62,494 bases of DNA from Marichromatium bheemlicum (GCF_012276755.1 NZ_JAAXKX010000018.1:1-62494), one strand, 5' to 3'. Counted from the stretch's first letter, positions 27,484 through 36,544 are shown. Notes: generated by a model from the letters alone, not told the origin. Made by a program: numbers and translations.

Positions 27484-29199
27484 CTAGCATCCACGAGCAC
27501 GCCGCAGCAATGGGGCCAGCATTCGCCATACCGGCCCCTCGCGCCACCCCTCGCGGCCACACACGTAGTCGAACGCATGCAGGTTCTGCAGGGTCCACCC
27601 CATGCGCCGGCTCACCCACTCACGACCACAGCAGAGCAGCCGGTCCCCCACCTCGAGCTCGGTGTCGAGCCCCGGTAGCAACCACCGGGCACCGTCGCGT
27701 GCCAGCAGCAGCGGGATCACCGGCAGGCGCTCGTCACGCGCCTGCGGATCGCGCAGCAGGACCTCCAGGGTCGGCGACTCACCACGCGCGATCGCATCAC
27801 ACACGGCAAAGGCGCGCCCCGGTTCGAGCGCGACCTCCCAGACGTGCGGCGCGCGCTCCTCGACCAGCGCCAACACCCGGCTCACCAACTCGCAGGCCCA
27901 GGGCTCGTCCTCGAGCCGCGCCAGGGTAGCGAAATCGGAGAGCAGCGGATTGACCAGCCGGATACCGATGCGATTGGCGACGATCAGACTCGGGTGCATG
28001 ATCGCGTGGGCGCCGACCCGATCGAAGAGCGCATGATTGTGGTGCTGGTTCTCACGCGCGATCACGAACAACCCGCGGTTGAGCATCCGCGCGGTCATCA
28101 CGATCGAGAGGTTGTCGGCGTCGTGATCGGTACCCGCCACCAACCCCACGGCGCGGCGGATCCCGGCCTGCTCCAGGGTCACCGCCTCGGTGCCGCGCCC
28201 CTGCACCACGCCCTCCTCGGGGATGCCGGTCTTGTGCGGCAGCGCCTCGATCACCTGCACCTCCAGCCCCTGCTCCTTGAGGTGCTTGTACATCGCCTTA
28301 CCGAAGCGGCCATAGCCACAGACCACCCAGCGCCCCTCGCTCGGCGGGAACAGCGGCTCCTTGAGGCGCTCGCCGCCGAAGCCCGAGAGCCAGTCGAACA
28401 GCAGGGTCAGGCAAGGCGCCTGGATGGCGGTGGCCATGTAGAGCGCGAAGGTATCGAAGGGGTCGTAGATATGGTCGGTGCCGAAGGAGGCCATGTTGGC
28501 CTCGACCGCATGCGAGTCGGCGCGACAGATCACCGTCACCTCGGGGTGCATCAGCTTGGCGGCGATGGCGATCTTGAGGTTGGTCTCATTGACATTGGTC
28601 AGCGCCACCACCCCCTGACACAGCGGGTGCCTGAGCCCGGCCGCCTCGAGGTGCGCCGGACTGCGCGCGTCGGCGCAGAGCGCGGGGACGTATTCGCGCT
28701 GGTTCTCGAGCTGGAGCAGATTGATACGCTCGGGGTCGATATCGACCACCACCGCACGCAGATGACGATCGGTCAGCCCCCGCACCAGGGCGCTGCCGGT
28801 CTGGCCATAGCCGCAGACCAGATAGAAGGGCGTGCACAGCCCACGCACCCGAGCGCGGAAACGGTGCTCGCGGATGGCGCGCTGAAAGGTCGGATCCTGC
28901 AGCAGCGCGATCAGGGTACCGATGGCATAGATCCACACCGCCACGGTGGCGAACACACAGCCCGAGACCCACAATCGCTGGGCATCAGTGAAGGTGTTGG
29001 GCAGCTCACCGAAACCGATGGTGGTCGACATGTAGCTGACGAAATAGAAGGCATGGAACAGGCTCATCGTCGCCGGGGCGCCAGCGGCGTCCTGGGCCGG
29101 GATCAACGCCAGCCCGGCCATCGCTACCGCATAGACCAGGATCAGCGACAGCAGCGGCGCGCGCATCCGCCGGAAGACGAGAAAGACGATGGTATCCAT
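27484..29199 (-). CDS. potassium channel-like protein with two RCK domains
   Basis: A 571-aa protein: a membrane helix (residues ~13-33), pore loop with the filter-like sequence STTIGFGELP (58-67), a second helix (~76-100), then two cytosolic TrkA-N/RCK modules starting at LVCGYGQTGSALV (~127) and WVVCGYGRFGKAMY (~288), followed by TrkA-C-like sequence. Typical filters read TVGYGD; TIGFGE is a variant, so K selectivity is probable but not certain. It is transcribed after the small membrane protein at 29232-29615 (32-nt gap). A hairpin at 27443-27462 follows the stop. Confidence 0.87.
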   Translation of the reverse strand: MDTIVFLVFRRMRAPLLSLILVYAVAMAGLALIPAQDAAGAPATMSLFHAFYFVSYMSTTIGFGELPNTFTDAQRLWVSGCVFATVAVWIYAIGTLIALLQDPTFQRAIREHRFRARVRGLCTPFYLVCGYGQTGSALVRGLTDRHLRAVVVDIDPERINLLQLENQREYVPALCADARSPAHLEAAGLRHPLCQGVVALTNVNETNLKIAIAAKLMHPEVTVICRADSHAVEANMASFGTDHIYDPFDTFALYMATAIQAPCLTLLFDWLSGFGGERLKEPLFPPSEGRWVVCGYGRFGKAMYKHLKEQGLEVQVIEALPHKTGIPEEGVVQGRGTEAVTLEQAGIRRAVGLVAGTDHDADNLSIVMTARMLNRGLFVIARENQHHNHALFDRVGAHAIMHPSLIVANRIGIRLVNPLLSDFATLARLEDEPWACELVSRVLALVEERAPHVWEVALEPGRAFAVCDAIARGESPTLEVLLRDPQARDERLPVIPLLLARDGARWLLPGLDTELEVGDRLLCCGREWVSRRMGWTLQNLHAFDYVCGREGWREGPVWRMLAPLLRRARGC

Positions 29200-29231
29200 G
29201 CGACGGCCCCCCGCTCGCGGCGCCGCACCGC

Positions 29232-29615
29232 TCAGCGGCGCAGCATCACCGTCTCGATCAGCAGCAGCACCACCGAGACCACGTTGGCGATCATCGCACC
29301 ACCGGCGAGCGAGACGATGCTGGCCATCGCCGAGGGGGTCATGCCGCCCTCACCGACGTGCACCACCGCCGTCCACACCAGCGCCGCGGCGACGAGCTGC
29401 AGGATCGCCACCAGACTGGTGGCGAGCAGCACCGCGCCGAGCTGGGTGCGGTCGCCGAACTTGAGCACGGTGGCGACGAGGTTGACCACGATCACCGCGA
29501 ACAGCTCCCAGGCGTGATGGTGGTCGGGATTGTCGATCTCACCGACGAAGAACCCGAAGTTCAGCGTCAGGGCGAGCACGATGAAGAAGCCGAAGACGAC
29601 CTTTTCCGGGTTCAT
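29232..29615 (-). CDS. small four-helix membrane protein (DUF6394-like)
   Basis: A 127-aa hydrophobic protein with four predicted helices: about 7-26, 37-53, 62-86 and 98-122. A conserved-looking polar stretch GEIDNPDHHHAWELF joins helices 1 and 2, and the loop FGDRTQLG joins 2 and 3. I recognise the pattern as that of a conserved uncharacterised family (DUF6394, from memory). It is directly upstream of the two-RCK channel in the same direction, so an auxiliary role for that channel is a reasonable guess. Confidence 0.75.
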   Translation of the reverse strand: MNPEKVVFGFFIVLALTLNFGFFVGEIDNPDHHHAWELFAVIVVNLVATVLKFGDRTQLGAVLLATSLVAILQLVAAALVWTAVVHVGEGGMTPSAMASIVSLAGGAMIANVVSVVLLLIETVMLRR

Positions 29616-29726
29616 CCGTCTCTCCGCAACAAGGGGCCCGAGCGGGCGCGAACACGATGGCGGCCAGACCGCCGGCGCATCATAGCAGTTTGCCGGTGGG
29701 CAGCAGACTCAACCGTAAATGAAGAC

Positions 29727-29939
29727 TGAACCGCAACGCCGCGAAGCACGCAAAGGGGATGAGGTGTGATGACGGCCTGAGGCCACGGCCGGCGCGGGGC
29801 CACGCCGCCGTCGGGTGATCGCTGGCGGCTGACGGCTTATTCCCTCTTCGCGTCCTTGGCGTCTTGTATCTTGCGGCCCCGTGGTGGTTAGCTCCCACCA
29901 CGCGAGATTGAGGTAGCTCGATTGCGTCTTCGCGGTTCA
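29727..29939. repeat. composite inverted-repeat element, interrupted
   Basis: Left end TGAACCGCAACGCCGCGAAG (from 29727). Interior heptamers CTGGCGG CTGACGG CTTATTC precede the right end CTTCGCGTCCTTGGCGTCTT (29846-29865), which is broken by a 58-bp insert and resumes as GCGTCTTCGCGGTTCA (29924-29939). The intact form of the same right end is at 30061-30090. Confidence 0.8.
29866..29923. mobile_element. 58-bp hairpin insert with 7-bp flanking duplication
   Basis: The insert splits the right end of the composite repeat and is flanked by GCGTCTT on both sides, as expected of a target-site duplication. Inside, GTGGTGG (29881-29887) pairs with CCACCAC (29895-29901), and ATCTTGCG with CGCGAGAT outside it with one mismatch. 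No coding capacity; a miniature non-autonomous element is the simplest reading. Confidence 0.6.
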
Positions 29940-29968
29940 TGCGTCGAAGCTCTGCGATCACGCCCGAT

Positions 29969-30035
29969 GTTGGGTTAACCGTCGACGAGCGCCGCAGATT
30001 CGTCGATGGCCTAGTGGACAGACGGTTAACCCAAC
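29969..30035. repeat. 67-bp palindromic element ending GTTGGGTTAACC
   Basis: GTTGGGTTAACCGTC (29969-29983) and GACGGTTAACCCAAC (30021-30035) are a perfect 15-bp inverted repeat; a second inner pair TCGACGA/TCGTCGA (29982-29988, 30000-30006) is nested. Similar GTTGGGTTA...TAACCCAAC elements are scattered in many proteobacterial genomes (general knowledge). Confidence 0.75.
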
Positions 30036-30041
30036 CTACGA

Positions 30042-30090
30042 GACTGGAGGCTTATTCCCTCTTCGCGTCCTTGGCGTCTTCGCGGTTCAA
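30042..30090. repeat. second right-end copy of the composite repeat
   Basis: CTGGAGG CTTATTC then CTTCGCGTCCTTGGCGTCTT and CGCGGTTCAA. It is the uninterrupted counterpart of 29839-29939 and shows the heptamer phase running into the end motif. It lies ~95 nt before the DUF2339 start. Confidence 0.8.
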
Positions 30091-30184
30091 CCCCTACGGG
30101 AGCAACCTCCAACCGCCCCCGATTGCCCCCGCCCCGCCCGCCGGGCTAACGTGTCGGCATACACGGCGGTACGAGGACCCCGGC

Positions 30185-32809
30185 ATGGCCCTGACCCTGA
30201 TGCTGACCCTGATCGGTCTCGCCGGCGGGCTGTGGCTGGCCGAGGCCGGGCTCGACGGGCTCGCCGCACCGCTGATCGGCGCCCTGTTCGGTTTCGTGCT
30301 CGCCCGCCAGCAGCTGCTCGAGCGGATGCTGCGCGAGCAGCTGGGGCGCGCGACCCCGCCGTCCGCCGAGCCCTTGCCCTCACCGGCACCCGACTCCGAG
30401 CCGCTGTCGCTCGACCTGCCTACACCGCCACCGACCCCACCCCGCCCGACGCCCGCCCCACGCGCCCCCTGGCGGCTGCGCGAGCGCCTGCTCGGTGCCA
30501 ACCCGCTGGTGCGGATCGGCATCCTGCTGGTGTTCGTCGGCACCGGCTTCCTGATCAAGTACGCGGTCGACCAGCAGTGGCTGCGGTTGTCGCTGGAGCT
30601 GCGCCTCGGCGCCATCGCCCTGGCCGCGCTGGGGCTGCTCGGGCTCGGCTGGCGGGCGCGCGCGCGCAATCGCGACTACGGGTTGCTGCTCCAGGGCGCG
30701 GCCATCGGCATCCTCTATCTCGACGTCCACGGCGCCCATGTGCTCGCCGGGCTGCTCGGACCCGTCGCAGCCTTCGCGTTGCTGGCATTGATCGCGCTCG
30801 TCTGTCTCGCCCTGGCGCTCACCCAGGAGGCGCGCAGCCTCGCCTGGTTCGGCCTGATCGGCGGCTTCCTCGCGCCACTGATCAGCGCCGACGGCGGCGG
30901 CGACCCGGTGGTGCTGTTCGGCTATTACGCCCTGCTCGACACCCTGGTGCTGGCGCTGGCCTGGGCACGCGGCTGGCGCGCACTCAACCTGCTCGGCTTC
31001 GCCTTCACCTTCGTCATCGGCATCGCCTGGGGCGTGCTGCGCTACGAGCCGGCGCTGTTCAGCCGGGTCGAACCCTTCCTGATCTACTTCTTCCTCGTCT
31101 ATGTCGCCGTGGCGCTGCTCCACGCCCGGCACCGCCCGGCGGGCGCCGCCACCCCGGTCGACGCCACCCTGGTGTTCGGCACCCCGCTGCTGACCCTCGC
31201 CTGCCAGCTCGCGCTGGTCGCCCACCTGCCCTGGGGCGAGGCCTACTCGACCCTGGCGATGGGGCTGTTCTATCTCGCCCTCGCCGGCTGGCTGCGACGC
31301 GACGGGCATCCTGCCACGGCGTTGCTCGCCCAGACCTTCCTCGCGCTCGCGGTGATCCTGCTGTCGCTGACCCCGGCCTTCGCCCTCGATGCCGAACTCA
31401 CCGCTGGCTTCTGGGCGCTCGAGGGCGCGGCCATGGCCTGGATCGGCGCCCGTCAGGAGCAGGAGCGGGTGCTGGTCTTCGCGCTGCTGCTCCAGCTCGG
31501 CGCGGCGCTGGCGCTGCCCTTCGCCGAGACCGCCGTCGACCCGCGCCCCTTCCTCGGCGCCGAGGTGCTCGGCGCGCTGGCGATCGCCCTCGCCGGGCTG
31601 GTGAGCGCCTACTGGTTCGACCGCGCCCGCCCCTGGTGCCGCACCCTGGCGCCCTGGCTACTCGGCTGGGGGACGCTGTGGTGGCTCGGCGCCGGGAGCG
31701 CCGAGCTGTGGCGCCTCGACCCCGGCGCAGTGCTGCCGGCACGACTCATCGGCTACGCCTTGCTCGGCGCGCTGCTCGCCGAGCTGGCCGCCACCCGGCT
31801 GCGCTGGGCACGACTCGACGCCCTGCTCGGCGGACTGCCGGCACTTGGGCTGGTCGCGCTGGCGGCCAGCGCCGAGCGGCTGGAGCAACCGTTCGGCGCT
31901 GGCGGCGCGCTCGCCTGGCCGGCCTTCGTCGGCCTCGGCTATCTGCTGCTGTGGCGGGTCGAGCGCCGCGCACTCGCCCCGGGCATCGGCTGGGGGCTGT
32001 TCGCCCAGGGACTGACAACGCTGCTGGTACTCGACTGGGGTTGGCTGTGGTGGGCCCTGGTCGCGCACCAGCCCGCCCCCGGCTGGCACGCCGCGGCGTT
32101 GGCGCTGCTCCCGGCCGTGGCGCTGCTGCTGGCCACGCGGGCGCGGCCCTGGCCGTTGACCTGGACCCGGGTCCATGCCGGCGCGCTCGGCACGCTGCTC
32201 GCGCTCGGGCTGATGATCTGGTCGGTCTGGTCGATCGGGATCGCCGGCGACAGCGCGCCCTGGCCACGGCTGCCGCTCATCAACCCGCTCGATCTCGTCA
32301 CCGCGCTGGTGCTCGTCGCGCTGTGGCGGTGGTGGCGCACGCTCGAGGCAAACGGCCTGATCGACGTCAGCACCCGCGGCCGGCGGGCGGTCATGGCGCT
32401 GTTCGGGGGACTCGGCTTCGGTTGGCTCAACCTGGTGGTGCTGCGCGCGCTGCACCATGCCTGGGGGGTGGACTATCGGGTGACGACGCTGCTCGACTCG
32501 GCACCGACACAGATGGTGCTCTCGGTGAGCTGGGGGCTGTGCGCGGTGGCGCTGTTGCTGGGCGCGCGGCGCTGGGGCTCGCGCATGCTGTGGTTCGGCG
32601 CCGCAGCGGTGCTGGCGCTGGCGGTGGTGAAGCTGTTCGCGATCGATCTGGCCGCGCGCGGCGGGGTGGAGCGCATCGTCTCCTTCCTCGCCATCGGCGG
32701 CTTGATGATGGGGATCGGCTGGCTCACGCCGCTGCCGCCACGCGCGACGACAGACGACGCAAGTGAGGTCAGTCGCTCACCGCCTCGGCCTCGGCGGCGG
32801 CCCGCTTGA
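30185..32809 (+). CDS. DUF2339 large integral membrane protein
   Basis: An 874-aa protein with some two dozen hydrophobic segments. Residues 1-45 hold a helix pair, 60-100 are Pro-rich (a cytosolic linker), and from ~108 the DUF2339 core starts with NPLVRIGILLVFVGTGFLIKYAVDQ followed by SLAWFGLIGGFLAPL, both family hallmarks. No catalytic motif is known for the family. The start ATG is preceded by a weak GAGGA site. The gene follows the repeat block at 29727-30090, and its last 41 nt overlap the end of the converging cimA. Confidence 0.88.
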   Translation: MALTLMLTLIGLAGGLWLAEAGLDGLAAPLIGALFGFVLARQQLLERMLREQLGRATPPSAEPLPSPAPDSEPLSLDLPTPPPTPPRPTPAPRAPWRLRERLLGANPLVRIGILLVFVGTGFLIKYAVDQQWLRLSLELRLGAIALAALGLLGLGWRARARNRDYGLLLQGAAIGILYLDVHGAHVLAGLLGPVAAFALLALIALVCLALALTQEARSLAWFGLIGGFLAPLISADGGGDPVVLFGYYALLDTLVLALAWARGWRALNLLGFAFTFVIGIAWGVLRYEPALFSRVEPFLIYFFLVYVAVALLHARHRPAGAATPVDATLVFGTPLLTLACQLALVAHLPWGEAYSTLAMGLFYLALAGWLRRDGHPATALLAQTFLALAVILLSLTPAFALDAELTAGFWALEGAAMAWIGARQEQERVLVFALLLQLGAALALPFAETAVDPRPFLGAEVLGALAIALAGLVSAYWFDRARPWCRTLAPWLLGWGTLWWLGAGSAELWRLDPGAVLPARLIGYALLGALLAELAATRLRWARLDALLGGLPALGLVALAASAERLEQPFGAGGALAWPAFVGLGYLLLWRVERRALAPGIGWGLFAQGLTTLLVLDWGWLWWALVAHQPAPGWHAAALALLPAVALLLATRARPWPLTWTRVHAGALGTLLALGLMIWSVWSIGIAGDSAPWPRLPLINPLDLVTALVLVALWRWWRTLEANGLIDVSTRGRRAVMALFGGLGFGWLNLVVLRALHHAWGVDYRVTTLLDSAPTQMVLSVSWGLCAVALLLGARRWGSRMLWFGAAAVLALAVVKLFAIDLAARGGVERIVSFLAIGGLMMGIGWLTPLPPRATTDDASEVSRSPPRPRRRPA

Positions 32810-34340
32810 GCGCGCGATGGATGACGATGTTGAGCATGCGTAGCGTCGCCGCGATCGAGGCGAACACCTGGTTGGCATGCACCCCGCGGGTACGCAGCTC
32901 TCCCTGTTCGGTCTGCCAGACGATGCTGCACTCGGTAAGGGCATCGGTGCGCCCGCCCTTGGGGATGCGCACCTCGTAGTCGGTCAACCTCGGCAGGGTC
33001 AGGCCGCGTTTCTTCACCACCCGCGCGAGTGCGCTCATGAAGGCGTCGAAGCCACCGTTACCGCTGCCCACGGCGGTATAGATATCGCCCTCGATGCGGA
33101 CCTTGATGCTCGCGGTCGACTCCAGGTCCATGGTCGAGGCCACCGAGCAGGCGAGCAGCTCGGCGTGGTCGTAGTCCTTGCTCTCCAGCACCTCGGCGAT
33201 GATGAAGGGCAGGTCCTCGGTGGTAATGGTCTTCTTCGAGTCGCCGAGCGCGATGATGCGACGCAGCACCGCCTGCTGTTGTTCCTCAGAGAGCTGGATA
33301 TCGAGGCGTTCGAGGTTCTTCGCCAACGAGGCCTTGCCGGCGAGCTTGCCGAGCGCGTACTTGCGACGGCGGGCGAAACGCTCGGGCGAGAGCCGCGAGT
33401 GATAGAGGCTGCCCTTACGATCGCCGTCGGCATGGATGCCGGCGGTCTGGGTGAAGACGTCGGCGCCGACGATCGGCGCGTTGTCGGCGATACGCTTGCC
33501 CGAGAAGTACTCGACCAGCTCGCTGGTACGGGCGAGATGGGTCTCGTCGATACCGGTGCGATAGTCGAGCTGATCGCGCAGGTTGACCGCGACCTCGGCC
33601 AGCGAGGCGTTACCGGCACGCTCGCCGAGACAGTTGACGGTGCAGTGCAGCGCGCTCACCCCGGCACGTGCGGCGGCGAGCACGTTGGCGGTGGCCAGAC
33701 CGTAGTCGTTGTGGGGGTGGAAGTCGAAGCACAGCCCGGGGAAGCGCGCGACCATGTCGGCGATCGCCGCCTCGACCTGCTCCGGGGTCATCACCCCGAG
33801 GGTGTCGGGCAGCATGAAGTGCCCCACCCCGGTGTCGGCGAGCTGCTCGACGAAGCGATAGACATAGTCCGGGGTGTCGCGATAGCCGTTCGACCAGTCC
33901 TCGAGATAGAGGTTGACGGTGAGCCCGGCATCGCACGCACGACCGACACAAGCGCGCACATCGGCGACGTGCTGCTCCAGGCTCTTGCCGAGCTGCCCCC
34001 GGCAGTGACGCTCGCTACCCTTGGTCAGCAGGTTGAGCACCCGCCCGCCGGCACTGCGAATCCACTCGATGCTGCGCCCCTGGTCGACGAAACCGAGCAC
34101 CTCGACCCGCTCGGCGAGCCCCCGCCCCTCGGCCCAGTCGATGATCTGACGCACCGCGTCGGCCTCGCCGCTGGAGACCCGCGCCGAGGCGACCTCGATG
34201 CGGTCGACGCGCACCTGTTCGAGCAGGGTCTTGGCAAGATTGAGCTTCTCGGCCGGCGAGAAGGACACCCCCTGGGTCTGTTCCCCGTCGCGCAGGGTGG
34301 TGTCCATGATCTGCACATAGCGTTTGGCCGACTCGCTCAT
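32769..34340 (-). CDS. cimA: (R)-citramalate synthase
   Basis: Condenses pyruvate with acetyl-CoA to citramalate, the entry to 2-oxobutyrate and isoleucine that bypasses threonine. The 523-aa protein resembles Leptospira-type CimA: LRDGEQTQGVSFSPAEKLN, VDRIEVASARVSSGE, VLGFVDQG, VNLYLEDWSNGYRDTPDYV, DFHPHNDYGLA, VFTQTAGIHADGDRKG, and a C-terminal LeuA-type regulatory domain (GSGNGGFDAFMSAL). The LEDWSNG and GEQTQGVSF motifs separate it from LeuA, which is present at 10118. It overlaps thrC by 4 nt (ATGA), so both isoleucine precursor routes are on one mRNA. Homocitrate-synthase-like activity is a less likely alternative. Confidence 0.88.
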   Translation of the reverse strand: MSESAKRYVQIMDTTLRDGEQTQGVSFSPAEKLNLAKTLLEQVRVDRIEVASARVSSGEADAVRQIIDWAEGRGLAERVEVLGFVDQGRSIEWIRSAGGRVLNLLTKGSERHCRGQLGKSLEQHVADVRACVGRACDAGLTVNLYLEDWSNGYRDTPDYVYRFVEQLADTGVGHFMLPDTLGVMTPEQVEAAIADMVARFPGLCFDFHPHNDYGLATANVLAAARAGVSALHCTVNCLGERAGNASLAEVAVNLRDQLDYRTGIDETHLARTSELVEYFSGKRIADNAPIVGADVFTQTAGIHADGDRKGSLYHSRLSPERFARRRKYALGKLAGKASLAKNLERLDIQLSEEQQQAVLRRIIALGDSKKTITTEDLPFIIAEVLESKDYDHAELLACSVASTMDLESTASIKVRIEGDIYTAVGSGNGGFDAFMSALARVVKKRGLTLPRLTDYEVRIPKGGRTDALTECSIVWQTEQGELRTRGVHANQVFASIAATLRMLNIVIHRALKRAAAEAEAVSD

Positions 34341-35737
34341 GCGCTCGCCCCCGAGGCGGCGAGGGTGCGTTCGATCTCGGACTTGACCGCCTCGACCGTG
34401 GCCGGCAGCTCGACACAACGCTGCTCACGCTCCATCAGCCCCTGCAGCGGTGGCGGCAGCGGCGCGCCCTGGCCAATCGCCTGCTCGACGGCCTCGTTGA
34501 ACTTGGCCGGATGCGCGGTGGCCAGGCAGATGGCGTCGTCCATGCCACGCGCGGCATGGACACCGACGGCGGTGTGCGGACAAAGGATGTAGCCGTCGTG
34601 CTCGTAGCTGGCACGGATCTGCTCCAAGGTCTCGGCGTCGCTCGCGGCACGGGCGTCGAAGTCGGCGCGCACCCGGGCATGGTGCTCGGCATCGACCTCG
34701 AGTCGTCCCCCGTCGCGCAGCCCCTCGAGCAACATCCGCACCCGCGCGCAGTCGCCGTCGTGGAGGAAGTAGAGATAGCGCTCGAAGTTGGAGGCGAGCT
34801 GGATGTCCATCGCCGGACTGAGGGTGCGGTGGACCTGCGACTCGGCGGCGTAGACCCCGCTGTCGACGAAGCGGGTGAGGATGTCGTTGCGGTTGGTGGC
34901 GATCACCAGCCGGCGCACCGGCAGGCCCATGCGGCGGGCGAGATAGCCGGCGAAGACATCACCGAAGTTGCCGGTGGGCACGGAGAAACTGACCGCGCGT
35001 TCGGGGTCGCCGCCGCTGACCCGGCCCCAGGCGTAGAAGTAGTAGACCATCTGGGCGAGGATCCGCGCCCAGTTGATCGAGTTGACCGCGCCGAGGTGGT
35101 GGCTGCGCTTGAACGGCAGGTCGCCGAACAGCGTCTTGACGATGCGCTGGGCGTCGTCGAAGGTCCCCTCGACGGCAATGTTGTGGACGTTGTCGTCGAG
35201 CACCGTGGTCATCTGCCGCGCCTGGATCGGCGACACCCGCCCCTTGGGGTGGAGAATGAAGACCCGGATGCGCGCCTTGCCGCGCACCCCGTAGATCGCC
35301 GCCGAGCCGGTATCGCCCGAGGTGGCGCCGACGATGTTGAGTTCACCGCCATCACGCGCGAGCAGGTATTCGAAGAGGTTGCCAAGGAACTGCAGCGCCA
35401 CGTCCTTGAACGCCGCGGTGGGACCGTGGAAGAGCTCGAGGATGCGCGCCCCGCCCCCCTCGACTACGGGGGTGACCTCGGGGTGGGAGAAGCCGGCGTA
35501 GGAACGATCGATCAGCGCGCGCAGGTCCTCGCGCGGGATCTCGTCACCGACGAAGGGGGTGAACACCTCGAGGGCGAGTTCCTGGAAGCTCAACTGCGAC
35601 CAGGTACGCAGGGTCGCGGCATCGATGCGAGGCAGCTCGGCCGGGACCAGCAGACCACCGTCGGTGGCCAACCCCATGGTGACCGCGTCGGCGAAACCAA
35701 TGCCGGTGACTCCCCCGCGGGTACTCAAATAGTGCAT
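34337..35737 (-). CDS. thrC: threonine synthase
   Basis: PLP enzyme converting O-phosphohomoserine to threonine. The 466-aa protein begins MHYLSTRGG, has the PLP-lysine motif GPTAAFKDVALQFLGN and the glycine-rich phosphate loop SVPTGNFGDVFAGYLA plus the VGATSGDTGSAAI stretch, as in the long (E. coli/yeast) class. ATG 35737 is the family start, though its ribosome site is weak. It is translationally coupled to cimA downstream. No hom or thrB is seen next to it. Confidence 0.95.
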   Translation of the reverse strand: MHYLSTRGGVTGIGFADAVTMGLATDGGLLVPAELPRIDAATLRTWSQLSFQELALEVFTPFVGDEIPREDLRALIDRSYAGFSHPEVTPVVEGGGARILELFHGPTAAFKDVALQFLGNLFEYLLARDGGELNIVGATSGDTGSAAIYGVRGKARIRVFILHPKGRVSPIQARQMTTVLDDNVHNIAVEGTFDDAQRIVKTLFGDLPFKRSHHLGAVNSINWARILAQMVYYFYAWGRVSGGDPERAVSFSVPTGNFGDVFAGYLARRMGLPVRRLVIATNRNDILTRFVDSGVYAAESQVHRTLSPAMDIQLASNFERYLYFLHDGDCARVRMLLEGLRDGGRLEVDAEHHARVRADFDARAASDAETLEQIRASYEHDGYILCPHTAVGVHAARGMDDAICLATAHPAKFNEAVEQAIGQGAPLPPPLQGLMEREQRCVELPATVEAVKSEIERTLAASGASA

Positions 35738-36286
35738 CTCGTTCTCTGTGTTGAATGGTTGCTGATACCGGGCGGACGACGGCGACTGCGCGCGGCCTCG
35801 GACGTGCGTTCCGTGCAGGCGTCGGGAGACGATGGACGAGACAGGCCGCGATACCCCAGGGCGAGAGCGGGGCATGCCCGGTGCGCGCACGAGGACCACG
35901 CCGGGGCCACATCTTGCACCGGCGCTCACCCCGAGCAGACGCCGGAGAAATGGTTGAGAGTAAAAAACCTGCGCTGGCTTGGCAACCGCGGCGTGATCAC
36001 CCCACCCTCATCAATCATGATCACCGAATGCTGCACCCGCGTCATCATCGTCACTATTGAATCGAATATCACTCTGGGTCGTTGACATCCCGGTAAAGGC
36101 AACCAGACAATGCAAACCGTGCGCCTTAACTGACAGATATGGCGCACGCACACTACAAGAAAGAGAATGAGGGGGCATCTGTCGCGGTCTGACCATCGGG
36201 CCCGTGCTCACGCACGGCTGCCGGTCAAACGCCCCGTCACCCCGAGCAATCACACAATCCACTTGTCGATACGGAGTGACATCGAA
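35738..36286. other. intergenic region between divergent thrC and the symporter operon
   Basis: A 549-bp gap without a convincing gene. The thrC side (35738-35950) is GC-rich with no clear promoter; the part 35990-36160 is A/T-richer and carries a candidate promoter for the DUF4212 gene. A small hairpin CCGTGC/GCACGG lies in the leader at about 36202-36218. Confidence 0.5.
36082..36111 (+). promoter_or_regulatory. candidate sigma-70 promoter of the symporter operon
   Basis: TTGACA at 36082-36087, an 18-nt spacer, and GACAAT at 36106-36111. The -35 is a perfect match and the -10 fits four of six positions. It would give a ~170-nt leader before the DUF4212 gene. Confidence 0.45.
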
Positions 36287-36544
36287 ATGACACCTGAAAA
36301 ACGGGCGGCCTACTGGCGGGCGAACCTGCGCCTGCTGGTAGTGTTGCTGACCATCTGGTTCGTGGTCTCGTACGGGTTCGGCATCATCCTCGTTGAACCC
36401 CTGAATGCCATTTCCCTTGGGGGCTATAAGCTCGGCTTCTGGTTCGCCCAGCAGGGCTCGATCTATACCTTCGTGGTACTGATCTTCGTCTATGCGGCGA
36501 ACATGAACAGGCTCGACAAGAAGTTCGACGTCGGCGAAGAGTAA
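36287..36544 (+). CDS. DUF4212 small subunit of a sodium/solute symporter
   Basis: An 85-aa membrane protein with two helices (about 17-37 and 53-74) and the family pattern RANLRLLVVLLTIWFVVSYG and GFWFAQQGSIYTFVVLIFVYA. Members of this family are always next to a large sodium:solute symporter of the VC_2705 type, as here (12-nt gap), and are considered its small subunit. It carries a GGAG site 11 nt upstream. Confidence 0.9.
   Translation: MTPEKRAAYWRANLRLLVVLLTIWFVVSYGFGIILVEPLNAISLGGYKLGFWFAQQGSIYTFVVLIFVYAANMNRLDKKFDVGEE

Noticed and set aside
30151-32766. 871-aa open frame in another frame of the DUF2339 gene
   Set aside because: Arg/Ala/Pro-rich shadow; the DUF2339 frame has hydrophobic segments and family motifs.
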